Origin: Onchidella celtica
Taxonomy: Eukaryota > Mollusca > Gastropoda > Systellommatophora > Onchidiidae
Direction: 5' to 3'
NCBI GenBank assembly: GCA_963931925.1
Contig: OZ007567.1
Location: 86,787,101-86,851,100 of the forward strand
DNA: 64,000 nucleotides
The notes below the pieces were generated by a model, which was given only the letters and a program-made list of their open reading frames with translations, was not told where the DNA came from and made no database searches. Each line of letters opens with the position of its first letter. The stretch's first letter is position 1. The position numbers and the translations under genes were made by a program. This document shows, in pieces, positions 1-12,100 of the stretch.

Positions 1-168
1 ATTTTAGAAATGACTGAAAATTATCCACCCTGCATCAGAGTAATTGTGCAAGAATCTGACCATTTAGAAATGGGATCACTTTTCATTATCACCTGTGCTG
101 GAGGGACAATTGGTCGAGAGAAAGGCAAAGGCCATGCTATTGAAATAAATGATATTAATGTTAGCAAG
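1..168 (+). CDS. AGGF1: AGGF1 exon (first in window), start of FHA domain
   Basis: Frame 1 is open from the first base. It encodes the Y-P-P-C-I-R-V-I-V segment and the FHA G-R pair, and ends in S-K at a GTAAGT donor (169-174), phase 0. Whether the exon starts at position 1 or earlier cannot be told. A TTTTAG at 2-6 could be an acceptor but has almost no pyrimidine tract inside the window. Confidence 0.9.
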
Positions 169-3100
169 GTAAGTTTATAATTGTACATTTTGTTTTTCAT
201 ATGTTATGATGTAGCACAAAGAATGTTGAATTGGGCTGTCTGCAAGAGACAATATGTTCGAGCAATTATTTAGATGTGAGTGCATTTCATTAAATCTAGA
301 TTTCTGCCAACTGCAGCAAAAGTGTTCATGGTTCCATTACATTGTTCATTGTGGAAAAACACGTATATAGCACTGCATTAGGTATACTCAATTGAAGTAT
401 TCACTCGATACATATAAATGTACCTTTTTATCATTGTTAGTCATGATTTTGTTCTTAGTCTGATACTGCAGACTCAAGTTTATTCATTAGTTTTATCACA
501 GATGGATCACTTAACACAGATTTCCCTGTATATCAAAATCAATAATTGTGGAAGAATCTTTTGTGAAAAAAATGCATTCTAGCCTGGTTTTTCTTTTCCT
601 AGTGAGGTGTTCTGTAAATTCTGCATGCTTACTTAGTAATGGCAGTGAAACATTCTTTTACCAAACCAGTTGATCTTTATGCTTTTTGTTGTTGTTGCTG
701 TTGTTTAATAAATGAAGCATGGGAGTTCAATGATTTTCGAGACAAGGATCATGTTTGGTAACCAAGTGAAGGGAGGTAACACTAATAACTTCACACAATT
801 TTTTTTTTGAAAATTTGTTTTCTGACACTTTAATATCAAAATATTTCAATAAATGTGTACCATCTTACAGAGAAAATTATGTGACCAAATTTCTGTTCAT
901 GATAAAAAACATGAGATTTCAGTTCTAGAATACAAGTATAAACAGTGGCCTCCTTCAAGATGCATCCAGTGGCAGTCAGGAAGAAGTGTTTGGATGCAGC
1001 AGTTTGGATGGGGTAACAGTTAACTGTGACTGTTGCATTAAGTGAAACTTGAAATTTGATGGCAATGAGATGGTTCTTGGTTCCAGACTGAAAGTTAAAA
1101 TGTGTGATCAATGACATAAAGGCCACACCTTGCTTACTGTATAACTTCAGTATTGTTTCCCATTAGCTTTTTGTTTGTTCATACAGGTGCATGCTGAAAT
1201 ACAATTTGATTATGAGAAGAGCAGCTATATTTTGACAGACACGGGCAGCCAGAATGGTACAGTCTTGAATGGTAACAGATTATCTAAGGTAACTTTAAAT
1301 TTCATTTTCTGGATACAGTTTTCTCAGTGTTTTAACCTTTTGAAGAAATTGGATAAAATGAAGAATACAGTAAATATGTTGGCGGGCATGACGAAAATGT
1401 GAAGAAACCAAGCAGTCTGTGGTTCAGGTGATTGTCAAATGTGGCAGAAAGGAAGAGTTGTATATTGCAAAGCCTTGCCTGAGAAATAATACAGAAACAG
1501 TATAATAAAATGCAAAATAAACGAAAGAGAAATCGAGCTTTAGGTCAACAAGCCTCCATCAGGCCAAAAAAAATAAAAATAGTTGTATTATAAAAAGAAA
1601 ATTAAACAAATAAAGAAGTCATAAAATTCTCACAAATATTGAGCACAAATTCAGCTGATTGCCAAATTAAAATCATCAAGCTTGTCAATGCTGGATATGA
1701 TTATGAAGTTTTAAAATGGGTATGTATTCAAAGAACAGACATCAGTTTTGAAGAATCTTGACATCATTATCTGCCTGTTGGTCACCATTTCTAATATGAG
1801 ATTACAAGGAATCGCAAAATATAAATTCCAGAAGTGGAAGGTTTCAGATCTGAATTCCACAGAGAAAGCACATGTAGCCTAACCATTCCTCTGTCATATT
1901 TATGAAATAAGTACCAGTGGAAACGGTGACATACTTATGGACATCTTTACCCATTCTGTACTGATGGAGGTCAGGCATGTATTCATGTAATTATATTTGT
2001 GGCAGTTGCTAAGGCATCATCTCATAATTGTGGAATGTACTATTTTACTGAATCTAAAGTGTTCTTTTGACTTTATGCTTTGACACAGAGTAAATCAGAA
2101 AGTAACACCAGACCACTTCAGCATAGTGACATTCTTCAGATAGGCAGTACCAAGCTACTTCTTCACATACATAAAGGCCATGAAACCTGTGAAGACTGTG
2201 AGCCAGGAGAAGTGCAAGCCAAACTCAGAGCCATGAATCCCATCAAGAACAGTCAGTACAGTGTGGTGCAATATCATTGTTTCATTCCATGTCAGCATAT
2301 GTCAGAGTTTCTGTGATCTCAAGTATAAAAGTGTTATGGTACTTTTATGTGGGAAACAGGCAAACTTTTTCAAGTTCTGGAAGCTCATCCAGGCTGCAGT
2401 TTAAATGTTTAATATAATATTTTTTCTTCATTGTTCTGACTTCACATGCTTATTGTGCTCAAAATCATATTACATTGTTCTGTAAAGGTTTTGTCTGTGA
2501 AGGTACTTTGAAAGCTTATTACATTATTACAATGGACTATTGCCAGCCAAAATTATCACCTAAAAGAACATTGTAGTCCCTAAAGGCATAATGTTAATGA
2601 AGCATTTCTCTGTTTATTTTTGTGCAAATGTGAATTTTAAAAGAGGGATTAATCCCTCATACTTAAATCATATAGAGAATGTGTGATGCATACATTGCTT
2701 TTTTTTTTTTTTTGCTGTCTCAAAGTAATTTATAAACTGTACTAATTTGAAATATTTCATTTTTAAAATTTTTTTCTTCTAGACTATGTACTTCAGACCA
2801 AAGAGGAGAAGAATTGGCAAAGGAGAAAAGAATTGAAAAATATTAAGAAAAAGTATGGACTGCAGGTAAGTTAATAGACTGGAATATCAGATGAGAATTG
2901 TGTTTTAATTGATATGTATGCTGCTATATAATGGGAAAAGGCAGTATACATAGCCAGGAGCAGAATTTCACAGGAGACACAAAAACATTTTACCTTTTAC
3001 CTTGCTTCATTCTTTATTCAACTTCCTTTCGCTGCCAAGCCGAAACGCCCTTCTTTCCTTTAGACTACCAGAATAATGGATTATTGGGTAGAAAGACAGC

Positions 3101-6100
3101 AGAAAGAAATATAAAATTAGGATTGAAAACATGCCTGAACAATGCCAGCCAATATAGCCTCGCAGCAGTTTCAGCATGAAACAGCAGCACGCATATATTG
3201 GCCATGTGGCAGTCTTCTACAACATATGAGGCAGCAAGAGAGTTAAATGACCAAGTGAAACTAGTAATGATAGTAGACATTGGAAATTATAATCCAGGTG
3301 GAAAGATAAGGCACATTTCATTTTGTAAAATGGTGCTAAATAGTGAATTTGACCTAGATTGGCATAAAAACTCTTTTCCTGCAACATAGTAGTCCAAATG
3401 AGATGTCAAAAATGTTCTTTTCTGAGGATCACTGACAGCTACTACTACTACTATTTCCTGTTGCACCCACTGGTGCTTAGGGCAGCAACAAAGGATCTCC
3501 AGCCCTGTCTGTCCTGGGCCATCTTTGCGAGAGTTCCCCATGAGTGATTGAAGGATTTCATCTCTGCCTCGATTGTTCTCCGCCAGGTTGCCTTGGGTCT
3601 GCCTCGCTTGCGCCGTCCCTCCGGTGTCCACTGAAGTGCTGTTTTGGTTATAGAATTTGCTTCCTTTCGCAGCACGTGTCCAAGCCATCTCCATCGTCTC
3701 TTCGTGATGATGTTGGCTATTTCTTCTTGCTTGCATCGCCTTAGTAGTTCCTGATTAGAAATCTTGTTTGGCCAAAAGATGTGGAGAATCCTACGAAGAC
3801 ATGTGGTGTGGAAGGAAGACAACTTGGCGAGGTCACCTTCTGTCATTCGCCAACACTCTGATCCATACAGGAGTGTGGATAGGACACAGCTTTGGTACAG
3901 TCTGATCTTGGTGTTGATGCCGTATTGTGTCGATTTCCAGATGTTGCTCATACTTTGAAAGACAGCCCTTGCATTTCCCAGCCTACTTTGGATGTCCTCC
4001 TTTGTGCCACCCTCTGGTCTGATAATGCTACCAAGGTATTTAAATTTGTCCGTCGTGGTGAGGTTCTTGTCATCTACTTGCACTGGTGCTGGAGTGTCTA
4101 CATTTAGGGTCATAATCTCTGTCTTCTTCTGGCTAATCCGAAGGCCTACTTTGCATCCAAAATTATGTAGTCTCTGCGTCTTATCTTGCATGTGTTGGTG
4201 ACTATGTGACAATAGCGCAAGGTCATCCGCAAAGTCCAAATCCTCTAGGTTGTCGAAGAGTGTCCATCTGATACCTCTTGGTGCATCCTCTGTAGTTTTC
4301 CGCATAATCCAGTCGATTACGAGGTTAAACAAAATTGTTGACATCACACATCCTTGCCGTACACCAGTTTTCACTTCAAAGGATGCATCACTGTTTCCGA
4401 CACTGCAACTGAAGTTCTTGTAAAAGCTTTTGATGAGTTCAACAAGCTTGCTGGGAATCCCATAGTGCCGAAGAATGCGCCATATACTCTCTCTGTGGAT
4501 GCTGTCGAAGGCCTTTTCGAAGTCAACGAAGTTCACATAGAGCTGCCTTTGCCATTCTGAACACTGTTCTATGATGTTTCGGAGTGTGAAGATCTGGTCA
4601 ATGTATCCTTTCCCCTTTCGGAATCCGGCCTGTTCCTTTCTCAGTGTCTTGTCCACAGCATCTGACATACGTTGCACAATGATCTTGGCAAGGATTTTGC
4701 TGGGTATAGAAAGGAGAGTGATACCACGCCAGTTGTTGCAATCGCTGAGTGCTCCTTTCTTGGGTATTTTCACTATTCTGCCTTCATTCCAGCTCTTTGG
4801 TACTGCTTCTGCTTCCCAGATAGCTGTGAACAGTGGCTGAAGGATGGTGGCTGACTGATCCGGATCTGCTTTGAACAGTTCTGCAGTCAAGTTGTCTTTT
4901 CCTGGGGCTTTGCTGTTTTTTAGGCTCTTTATTGCTGCCACTATCTCTTCTTTCTTTGGTGGATCTATGTTGATGTCAAGGTCTTCAGCAGCATCTTGTA
5001 TTATTATTCTATCTTCAGGTGGTGGCCGGTTTAGTAATTCCTGAAAGTGCTCTGTCCAGCGTGTATCCTGTTCTCGTTCTGTAGTCAGTAGTTTCCCATT
5101 CTTGTCTTTGATTGGAACACTTGGTCTTCCACCGTACTTGCCACAAATGCGCTTAGTGATCTTGTGGAGCTTACCCTGTTCTCCTCTTGCTGCTGCCTCC
5201 TCCGCATCTGCCGCTAGCTGTTCCATGGCTTCTCGTTTATCTTTCTTTACTAGTCTCTTCACTTTCTTATTTAACTCTGTGTAGCTATGTTGGTACCTCT
5301 CTTTCAGCCTTTCCGATTTCACTTGTAGGAGTTTCTTTTTCATGACTTTCCTCTCCTCGATCACATCCCATGTTCTTTGTTGGATCCACTCCTTGCTTTT
5401 CCCTTTCTCATTAAATCCAAGGCAGGCTACACTGCTCTCTGTGTACACTGTAGTTACTCTTTTCCACTCTGAATCGATTCCTCTTTCATTAGGGTTGTTC
5501 TTATCAGACTCTCGTAGAGCCTGGAATCGGTTCTTGACTTGTATGTTGAAGGCATTTCTAACACTTGCATCTCTGTTTCTGAATATTAAGGTGTCTTTGC
5601 TTTGATGTCTTGATTCCGGTCTTGTTCAGTTTAATTTTGATAAGTGCTGCCACTAGATGGTGGTCGCTGGCTACGTCAGCTCCTCTTTTCACTTTCACAT
5701 CTAGAAGGGATCATCTCCACATACCGTTGATCATCAAATGGTCTATTTGGTTCTTGTCTCTTCCATTTGGAGAATTCCATGTGAGTTTGTGAATTTCTCT
5801 GTGTGTGAAAAGGGTCCCTCCGATGACTAAGTTGTTCAAGGCACAAAAATCCACAAGCCTTTCTCCATTGTCATTCCTTGTTCCAGTTCCATGTTTTCCC
5901 ATTACTCTTTCATAATTTATATCATCTTTACCTACCTTAGCATTGAGGTCTCCCATGACAATGATGAGATCATGCCGTGGCGTCATGTCCATTTCCCCCT
6001 GGAGTTGTTCATAAAAGTCGTCTTTGTCTGTGTTGTCGTTTTCGTTGGTTGGTGCATAACATTGGATGACAGTGATGTTTGTGTGTTGTCCTTTCATCCT

Positions 6101-9100
6101 CATCCTCATCAGTCTGCTATTGACTGGTTTCCACTCCAACAAGCATTTGTCCAGTCCTTTCTTTAGGATGATGGCTACTCCTTCATGATGTTGGTCATCC
6201 TCTCTTCCAGAGTAGAGAACGGTTTCTCCAGTGGATGTTTTGATCCTTCCAGATCCAGTCCATCTGCTCTCACTTACACCCAGGATGTGTAGGTTGTAGC
6301 GCCTCATCTCTGATGTTACTTGTGCTAACTTACCCGATTCATACATTGTTCTAACATTCCAGTATCCAATCCTGGTCTTGGTTTTGGCGGTGTTCAGTTC
6401 CTCCTTCATCCTGCTAGCAGTTTCCTTTCGGCTTTCACTACTTGCATTCATACGAGTCGCGAGGTACTCAGAAGGTCCATCACATCCAGAACGTTGGTTT
6501 TTCCATGTTGCTGTTTCCGTAACGATTTTTGTTTCTCCAAGTAAGGTCACCCCAACAAGGATTTCAGGGTAGGGTTGTTAGCCCTACACCCAACCCCCGA
6601 ACCTGGAGGGCCGGTCTGTTCAATCTTGTCTGGTCCTTCCCCCATGACCTGTCCAGCTTGCTTAAAGCTATCAGGGGCACGAGGCCTCCGCTGGCTTAGC
6701 TCCTGGGATCACTGGGACACGCAAGCCACTCCTCCACGTCAAGGCATGAACAATTGGAGCAGGATCACTGACTGCAACAAACATAAATTGTCCATTGTTT
6801 ATTCATTATGATAAGTGTAGGACTACCAGTCTTGCCAGCCTGTACCCAATTGCGTATTTTGATATGCAAAAGCTAAAAAAAATACACAAATATGCGACAA
6901 AAAGTGTCAGTACGCATTTTTAGATAATGTATTATGTGATACGAAATGAAGCCATTTCTTCACGAGTGACACTCTTCTGTGCAAGAAACCTGACAGAAGG
7001 CCCCTACCGGAAGTTAATATTGAGCTGTAAAATCCAGGTCAGCGGCACGGGAGGCGTGCTTGGACTTTCCACTTTCTGACTAGGCCTAGGCTAGATCTAC
7101 GCATGTTTTTGAAGTTGATCCGGAATATTGTTTGTGCTCTGGACCTTACTTTCGTTTAATAATATTGCATTTGATTGAGGTTTGATGTATTGTGGTGAAT
7201 GAAATCATGGCTGCAGAGACGAAGCAGGTCTTCCTCAATGCATACAAGAAGACATTCCCATTCATCAAGGCTAGCACATCAAAAGGGAACAATTCACAGT
7301 ATTATGCACATTGCACTTACTGCAACAGGGAGTTTTACATTGGGCTCATGAGGTTTAAAGAGACATCAAAGTGGGGCAAAGCATACCAAGGTTAAAGAAA
7401 TGGCTAGTACTCTGTCAGGAGCAGTGGACAAATTCATGAAAAATTGTGAGACATCCATAGTGCAGATGACAAAGAAAGAGGAAAAGCAGTCACAAGACAA
7501 TGTAATCAGAGCTGAGGCCATGATGGTGCAGTTGATAGCTGACCTGAACTTATCAATGAATACAGCAGACACACTGAGCTTAGCTGTGAAGAAAATGTTC
7601 CCTGATTCGCAAATTGCAAGGAAATTTGCTTGTGCTCGTACCAAAGCAACTGCAATGGTGAAAGATTTGGCATGTAAGCACAAAGAATGCCTGCTTTAGA
7701 GAGTGAAGAATGGACCATTTTCAGTTGAAATGGCCAGATCCAGTGATTCAAATTCAAAATCATATCCATTAGTTGTCAGGACTGCGAACACTGAAACTTT
7801 GTTTGTGCATTCAGAGTTCATCGCACTACCTGTGTTAGAAGACTCAGGCACAGATGAGAATATTTTTAGACTACTGGATGTATTTTTGAAGGAAGGAAAC
7901 GTATCTTGGTCCAACTGTATTTCGTTTGGATGTGGCAATGCAAGTGTCATGACGGGCGTGCATGAGGAAGTATTTGCATTTATCAAAGAAAGGAATTCAA
8001 ACTGCTACTTATCTGGATGTACCCTGCACCTGGCTGCTGAGAAAGCTGCTGAAGTGTTGCCATGTACACCTTCAGATTTGCTCATTTAGACATCTTCTAT
8101 TACATGGAGAAAAAGTAGTGTTAGGCAGAGGAACCTTGGCAAGCATCAAGAGTTCTGCTGGCAAGACCAGCAGGCTGTATTAAAACATGTCTCCATCCGC
8201 TGGCATAGTATAGGGAGGTGTTGGAATCTTCTATCGGAGGTTTGGCTTCCTCTAAGGGACTTTTTCAAAGAAGAAAAAGAGAAGAACAGCAAGGCTGGCT
8301 TTGCTGCGCATTCAAAGGCGAATGCCATTCATGCAACAATGAACTTGCACACTGCTCGTCTGTGTACCCGATTCCTGAAATATGCTGTGAAGATTTTTGA
8401 GCCATTCCTCACCAAAAATCAATCAGAATCCCCACAGATCCATATGCTTGACAGGTCCATGCACAAGTTAATGGGTGATGTCCTGACCAAATTTGTAAAA
8501 CTATGTGCTGAGGTTAACAAGCTTACTTATGAGGTTGAGTTCATGCAAGATTACAACATTAAAGCCTTCAAGGACATTCAGGTGGGAGCAGAAGCAGAGG
8601 CCTTCATTGGGGAGAAGAAACTCTCAAACAAAAGGCAGGAGCAATTCTACTGCCAGATCATTGAGTATTACCATTCAGTCTGCACTTACTTGAAGGAGAA
8701 TCTGCCATACAATGCAAGTCGGCTGAAACAAGTAACTGCTGCTCATCCTATGGAACTTGTCAAAGAGGGCTCAGTCTCACAACTGGAATCTTTAATGTTG
8801 AGGTATCCATGCCTTGTTCCCCAAGGAGCAGATGCTGATGAGGTAGAGAATCAACTTTGTCGTCTGCAGTAAGTCGTTTTGGAAAGTGAAATACGTGAGG
8901 TAGAACAGATAGATGTGATTTGGCCTCGTCTGGCTCAGCATGAGGACTGTAGAATTGGTTGTCTGTTCCTGCTTGGCATGCTTGTTGTTCCCCACTTACT
9001 AGCTAGTTGTGAACATGCTTTCTCTTGTGTGAGAAAAATCAAAACTGATCAGAGATCTCTTATGGGAAATGAGCTGCCAGAGTCCTTCATCATCTGCAAG

Positions 9101-12100
9101 CACATTCCTGGCTCTGTTATTGAGCATGATCTTTCTGCTGTACTGCTGGCCTATCTCAAGGGTTCATGCAGCAGACCCCTTCAACTAGGGAGCAAGCAGT
9201 AACGCAACATGGGTCGCAGGGCGGTTGAAATGAGAGATATCTATCAAAGGAAAGTAAGGCAATCCTTCCCTGTGCTAACCTGTGTGTGTGAGGCCTGTAA
9301 TACAGTCGAATCCGCGGGAAGTCAACTCACTTAAAGTAAATTCTCGCTTAAAGTCAACCTCTTTCGGCGGTCTCATTCTTTTCCCTCTTTATTCTATTGA
9401 TTTTGTTTCTGATAATCAACGGCTTCAGTGGTGTTTTCGCTTAAAGTCAACACCATAAGACCAACTGACAGCCATGAATTGTGACGACAGGCAAAAAAAA
9501 AAGACGCTTTACCACACTGTAGGCCTATGGCCTAGCCTATAGCTCTTCCATTTCACGGTATTCGCCGGCATGTGAAAATAAGCAAAAATCTCAGTTTTTG
9601 TCACTGAAAATAAGCAAAAGAACAATTATTTGTGGTTGGCAAGTCTGGAATACCGTCATTTCTTCAATCACTGGCAGCTGCTTAATATAAGTGGCTTTAC
9701 AGTGGGGAATGCATTAAGTCAGTTTATGATAGTGCTTGTCGTTTTGTCTACCTTTTAGTACTCAATTGTTCCCTCCTTCTCAGAATTCTCATTTTGAAAA
9801 CACTGGGGCTGTAGTGACAGATCCTAACTACTGTGATAAAGCACACTTGAGGAGAAAGTTCATCGGCAGTGAAGCAGACATTCCCAGGCATAGTGAGGCT
9901 CCAGCTTCAGTTCAGAGGTTTGTTTGTGTGAAAGAAAATTATAGAGAATCAGAAATATGCAACTATCATCACATGAGAGGTAGGGTTTTGAGTCATGGTG
10001 ATTCGTTCACTTTTTTCATAGGTGCTCAATGCATATGAACAGTTGCACTCTAAATGTATTGAAACATTTTCAAGGATTATGACCATTGAGGCTGTTTTCT
10101 AATATTTGAAACAGCATTGCAACATAACTTTAATGCTTTACAGCTTAGACTGAAAATAAATTCCATGCAAAGAATGGATGGAACACGTTATCGAAATTGA
10201 TCGTACATTAATTGCAGTTAGTCGTTGAAAGATTGACAAAATAACCACAGAATGTGTGTGGGATCACAGCAGAGCTGGAAACAGAAGTCGAAGTATAAGA
10301 CAAACAAAGAAGAAAAAAAGATTGTATGGTGTAAAGCCCCACAACATAAACATTTTTCCTTTGTAATTCTATTGTGTGTATCATAATATTTGTTTATTGT
10401 GTTTAACATGAGACTTTGCAACATTCATAATTTTCTTTTTTTTTTTTTTTTTGCTACATTTTAAATTTGAAATTGTAGACACAGTGCTTCCCGGAAGCAG
10501 GATATAGATTCTTACATCATGAAGTATACGAATTTAAATTGTAGTATGGGGAGAGAATATCTGCTTTTCTATTTAAATGGAAAATATATTGTTGAACAGT
10601 GCAAATAATGCATGACATTTGAGATGTTCAGTTAGAATGTTGGCTCAGTGGGATATCACCAGTATCATGCGAAAAAATGAAACATGTGCATGTTCAGTTG
10701 TGCTTTAGAAGTCTGTAGAGTGAGAGAGAAAGAAAATTGTTATATCCTTGACTCACAGCAAAATTTAACCAAAACTATGTTGTGTATTCCACAGTATCTG
10801 TTTTGATTCCATACAAATGTCACTATGTCAAATTTGACATGAGAATCTATTTATAATTCATTCCCAGACCAATTTCTACATCAAATAAGGGCCACAAACT
10901 GTTGGCCAAAATGGGTTGGAAGGAAGGAGAAGGTCTTGGTAAGACAAGTTCAGGAATCTGCGAACCTGTGAGTATTGAAAACATATATCGTTGGCGGGTT
11001 GTTGGAACCTTGTTAAAACTGAACTCAAAGTCTGTTGATAGGGAACTGTGGTCAAATTATAAAACCAAACAGAGAAATACTGAGTTGTGTTCACTACTCA
11101 GCTATAGTCTTCTTTTTGAAACACTCCTCTCCCCTAACAACAGCTTTTGAGTTTAGGCTTAAGGAGATTCCAACAGCTGACCAATGATATATTGATTGCG
11201 TAAAGACCAAAGGCATGAGAAAACAGTTTCAAAATTCATCATAGTGAGGAAAAAAATACATGTATAATGACATCTGAAAATGAGATGATCATTTGACAAT
11301 AGAAGGGCTTGGCATTTCAATTTGAGAATTGATCAGTTAGTCATGAACACCTGCACCTTATTGCACTCATGTTATTCCACTGATATAAAAAGTGTTTCTA
11401 TTGTTGCCAGTATGAATTTTCTTTTTTGCACTTAGTAGTAAATTTGGCCAGGTATTCACAATTTTTTCGTTCTTGAGGTTTGTTTAGTTATTATTTATGA
11501 TGAATTTTCAGTCATAAATTTTCTCTGTTATTAAAGTTTGATCACACTATTTATTTTTAATATGGTAAGTGCTGCTGATGAAGGGAGAAATTGTCGTTGA
11601 TATAATGAAGTACATGTATTTTGTTTTATTTGTACAATCTATTTTGTGTGTTTTCGCACACTTGCTTAGGAAAACACTGTACACCAGTTTTCAAATAATA
11701 TTTGTGAGTGAAACCCATTTCCCTTCGTTCTCCAGATAAATGTAGGGATGCGAGTAAATCAAAGCGCTGGCCTGGGCTCTGCAGCAGGAGTCTCTCTGTC
11801 TCTAGATAATGTACAAGATGCAGGGAAGGCTAAAAGGTGGAGTCAGGCACGACAGCGATTTCAGAAACTGGAGGAAAGTGCAGGGAATAAACTTACAGGG
11901 GAAGAGAATACCTTCATAACTACACCACCAAGACAAAATACTACAGGCAAGTTAAAACTGTTGTCAAAACCAGAACAGAGTACTGGAGGTTATTCAGAAA
12001 ATCCCACAGCAAGAACTGACATGCTTGATCTCACCGCACATTTTGGAGATAGTACACTTTCAAATCGTGATCCTTATGATTTATATGGTGACACCCTCCC

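Larger units (their letters stand above)
3437..6760 (-). mobile_element. RTE-like non-LTR retrotransposon (LINE), near full length, inactive
   Basis: A 3324-bp element is read on the minus strand and bounded by the 12-bp direct repeat AGGATCACTGAC. It has a 5' leader, an apurinic-type endonuclease domain, a reverse transcriptase domain and a short TAG-repeat 3' tail (TACTACTACTACTA as seen on + at about 3440-3453). One ORF with endonuclease plus RT, about 3.3 kb in all, with a microsatellite tail, is typical of the RTE group. The clade assignment is from memory. The coding region has one nonsense codon and one frameshift, so this copy is dead. It lies antisense within AGGF1 intron 4. Confidence 0.9.
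6828..9646 (+). mobile_element. hAT-superfamily DNA transposon, near full length, inactive
   Basis: The 2.8-kb element has terminal inverted repeats AGTCTTGCCAGCC (6828-6840) and the complement of AGACTTGCCAACC (9634-9646), 11 of 13 matching. The flanks GGACTACC (6820-6827) and GGAATACC (9647-9654) match at 7 of 8, as expected for the 8-bp hAT duplication. Starting the repeat one base earlier (CAG) fits the usual hAT terminus but gives a worse duplication, so the ends are uncertain by one base. It encodes a BED-finger hAT transposase that is now a pseudogene. Confidence 0.82.
2866..9783 (+). other. AGGF1 intron 4, mostly transposon
   Basis: The intron runs from GTAAGT at 2866 to CAG at 9783 (6918 bp). 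It contains a LINE (3437-6760) in antisense and a hAT element (6828-9646) in sense, only 55 bp apart once the duplications are counted. Subtracting both insertions and their duplications leaves about 755 bp, close to the 531-1018 bp of the other introns visible here. Nothing recognisable lies in 2866-3424 or 9655-9783. Confidence 0.85.

Noticed and set aside
3287..3736. 149-residue minus frame overlapping the LINE 3' end
   Set aside because: It overlaps the real RT frame in another register and crosses the LINE boundary.
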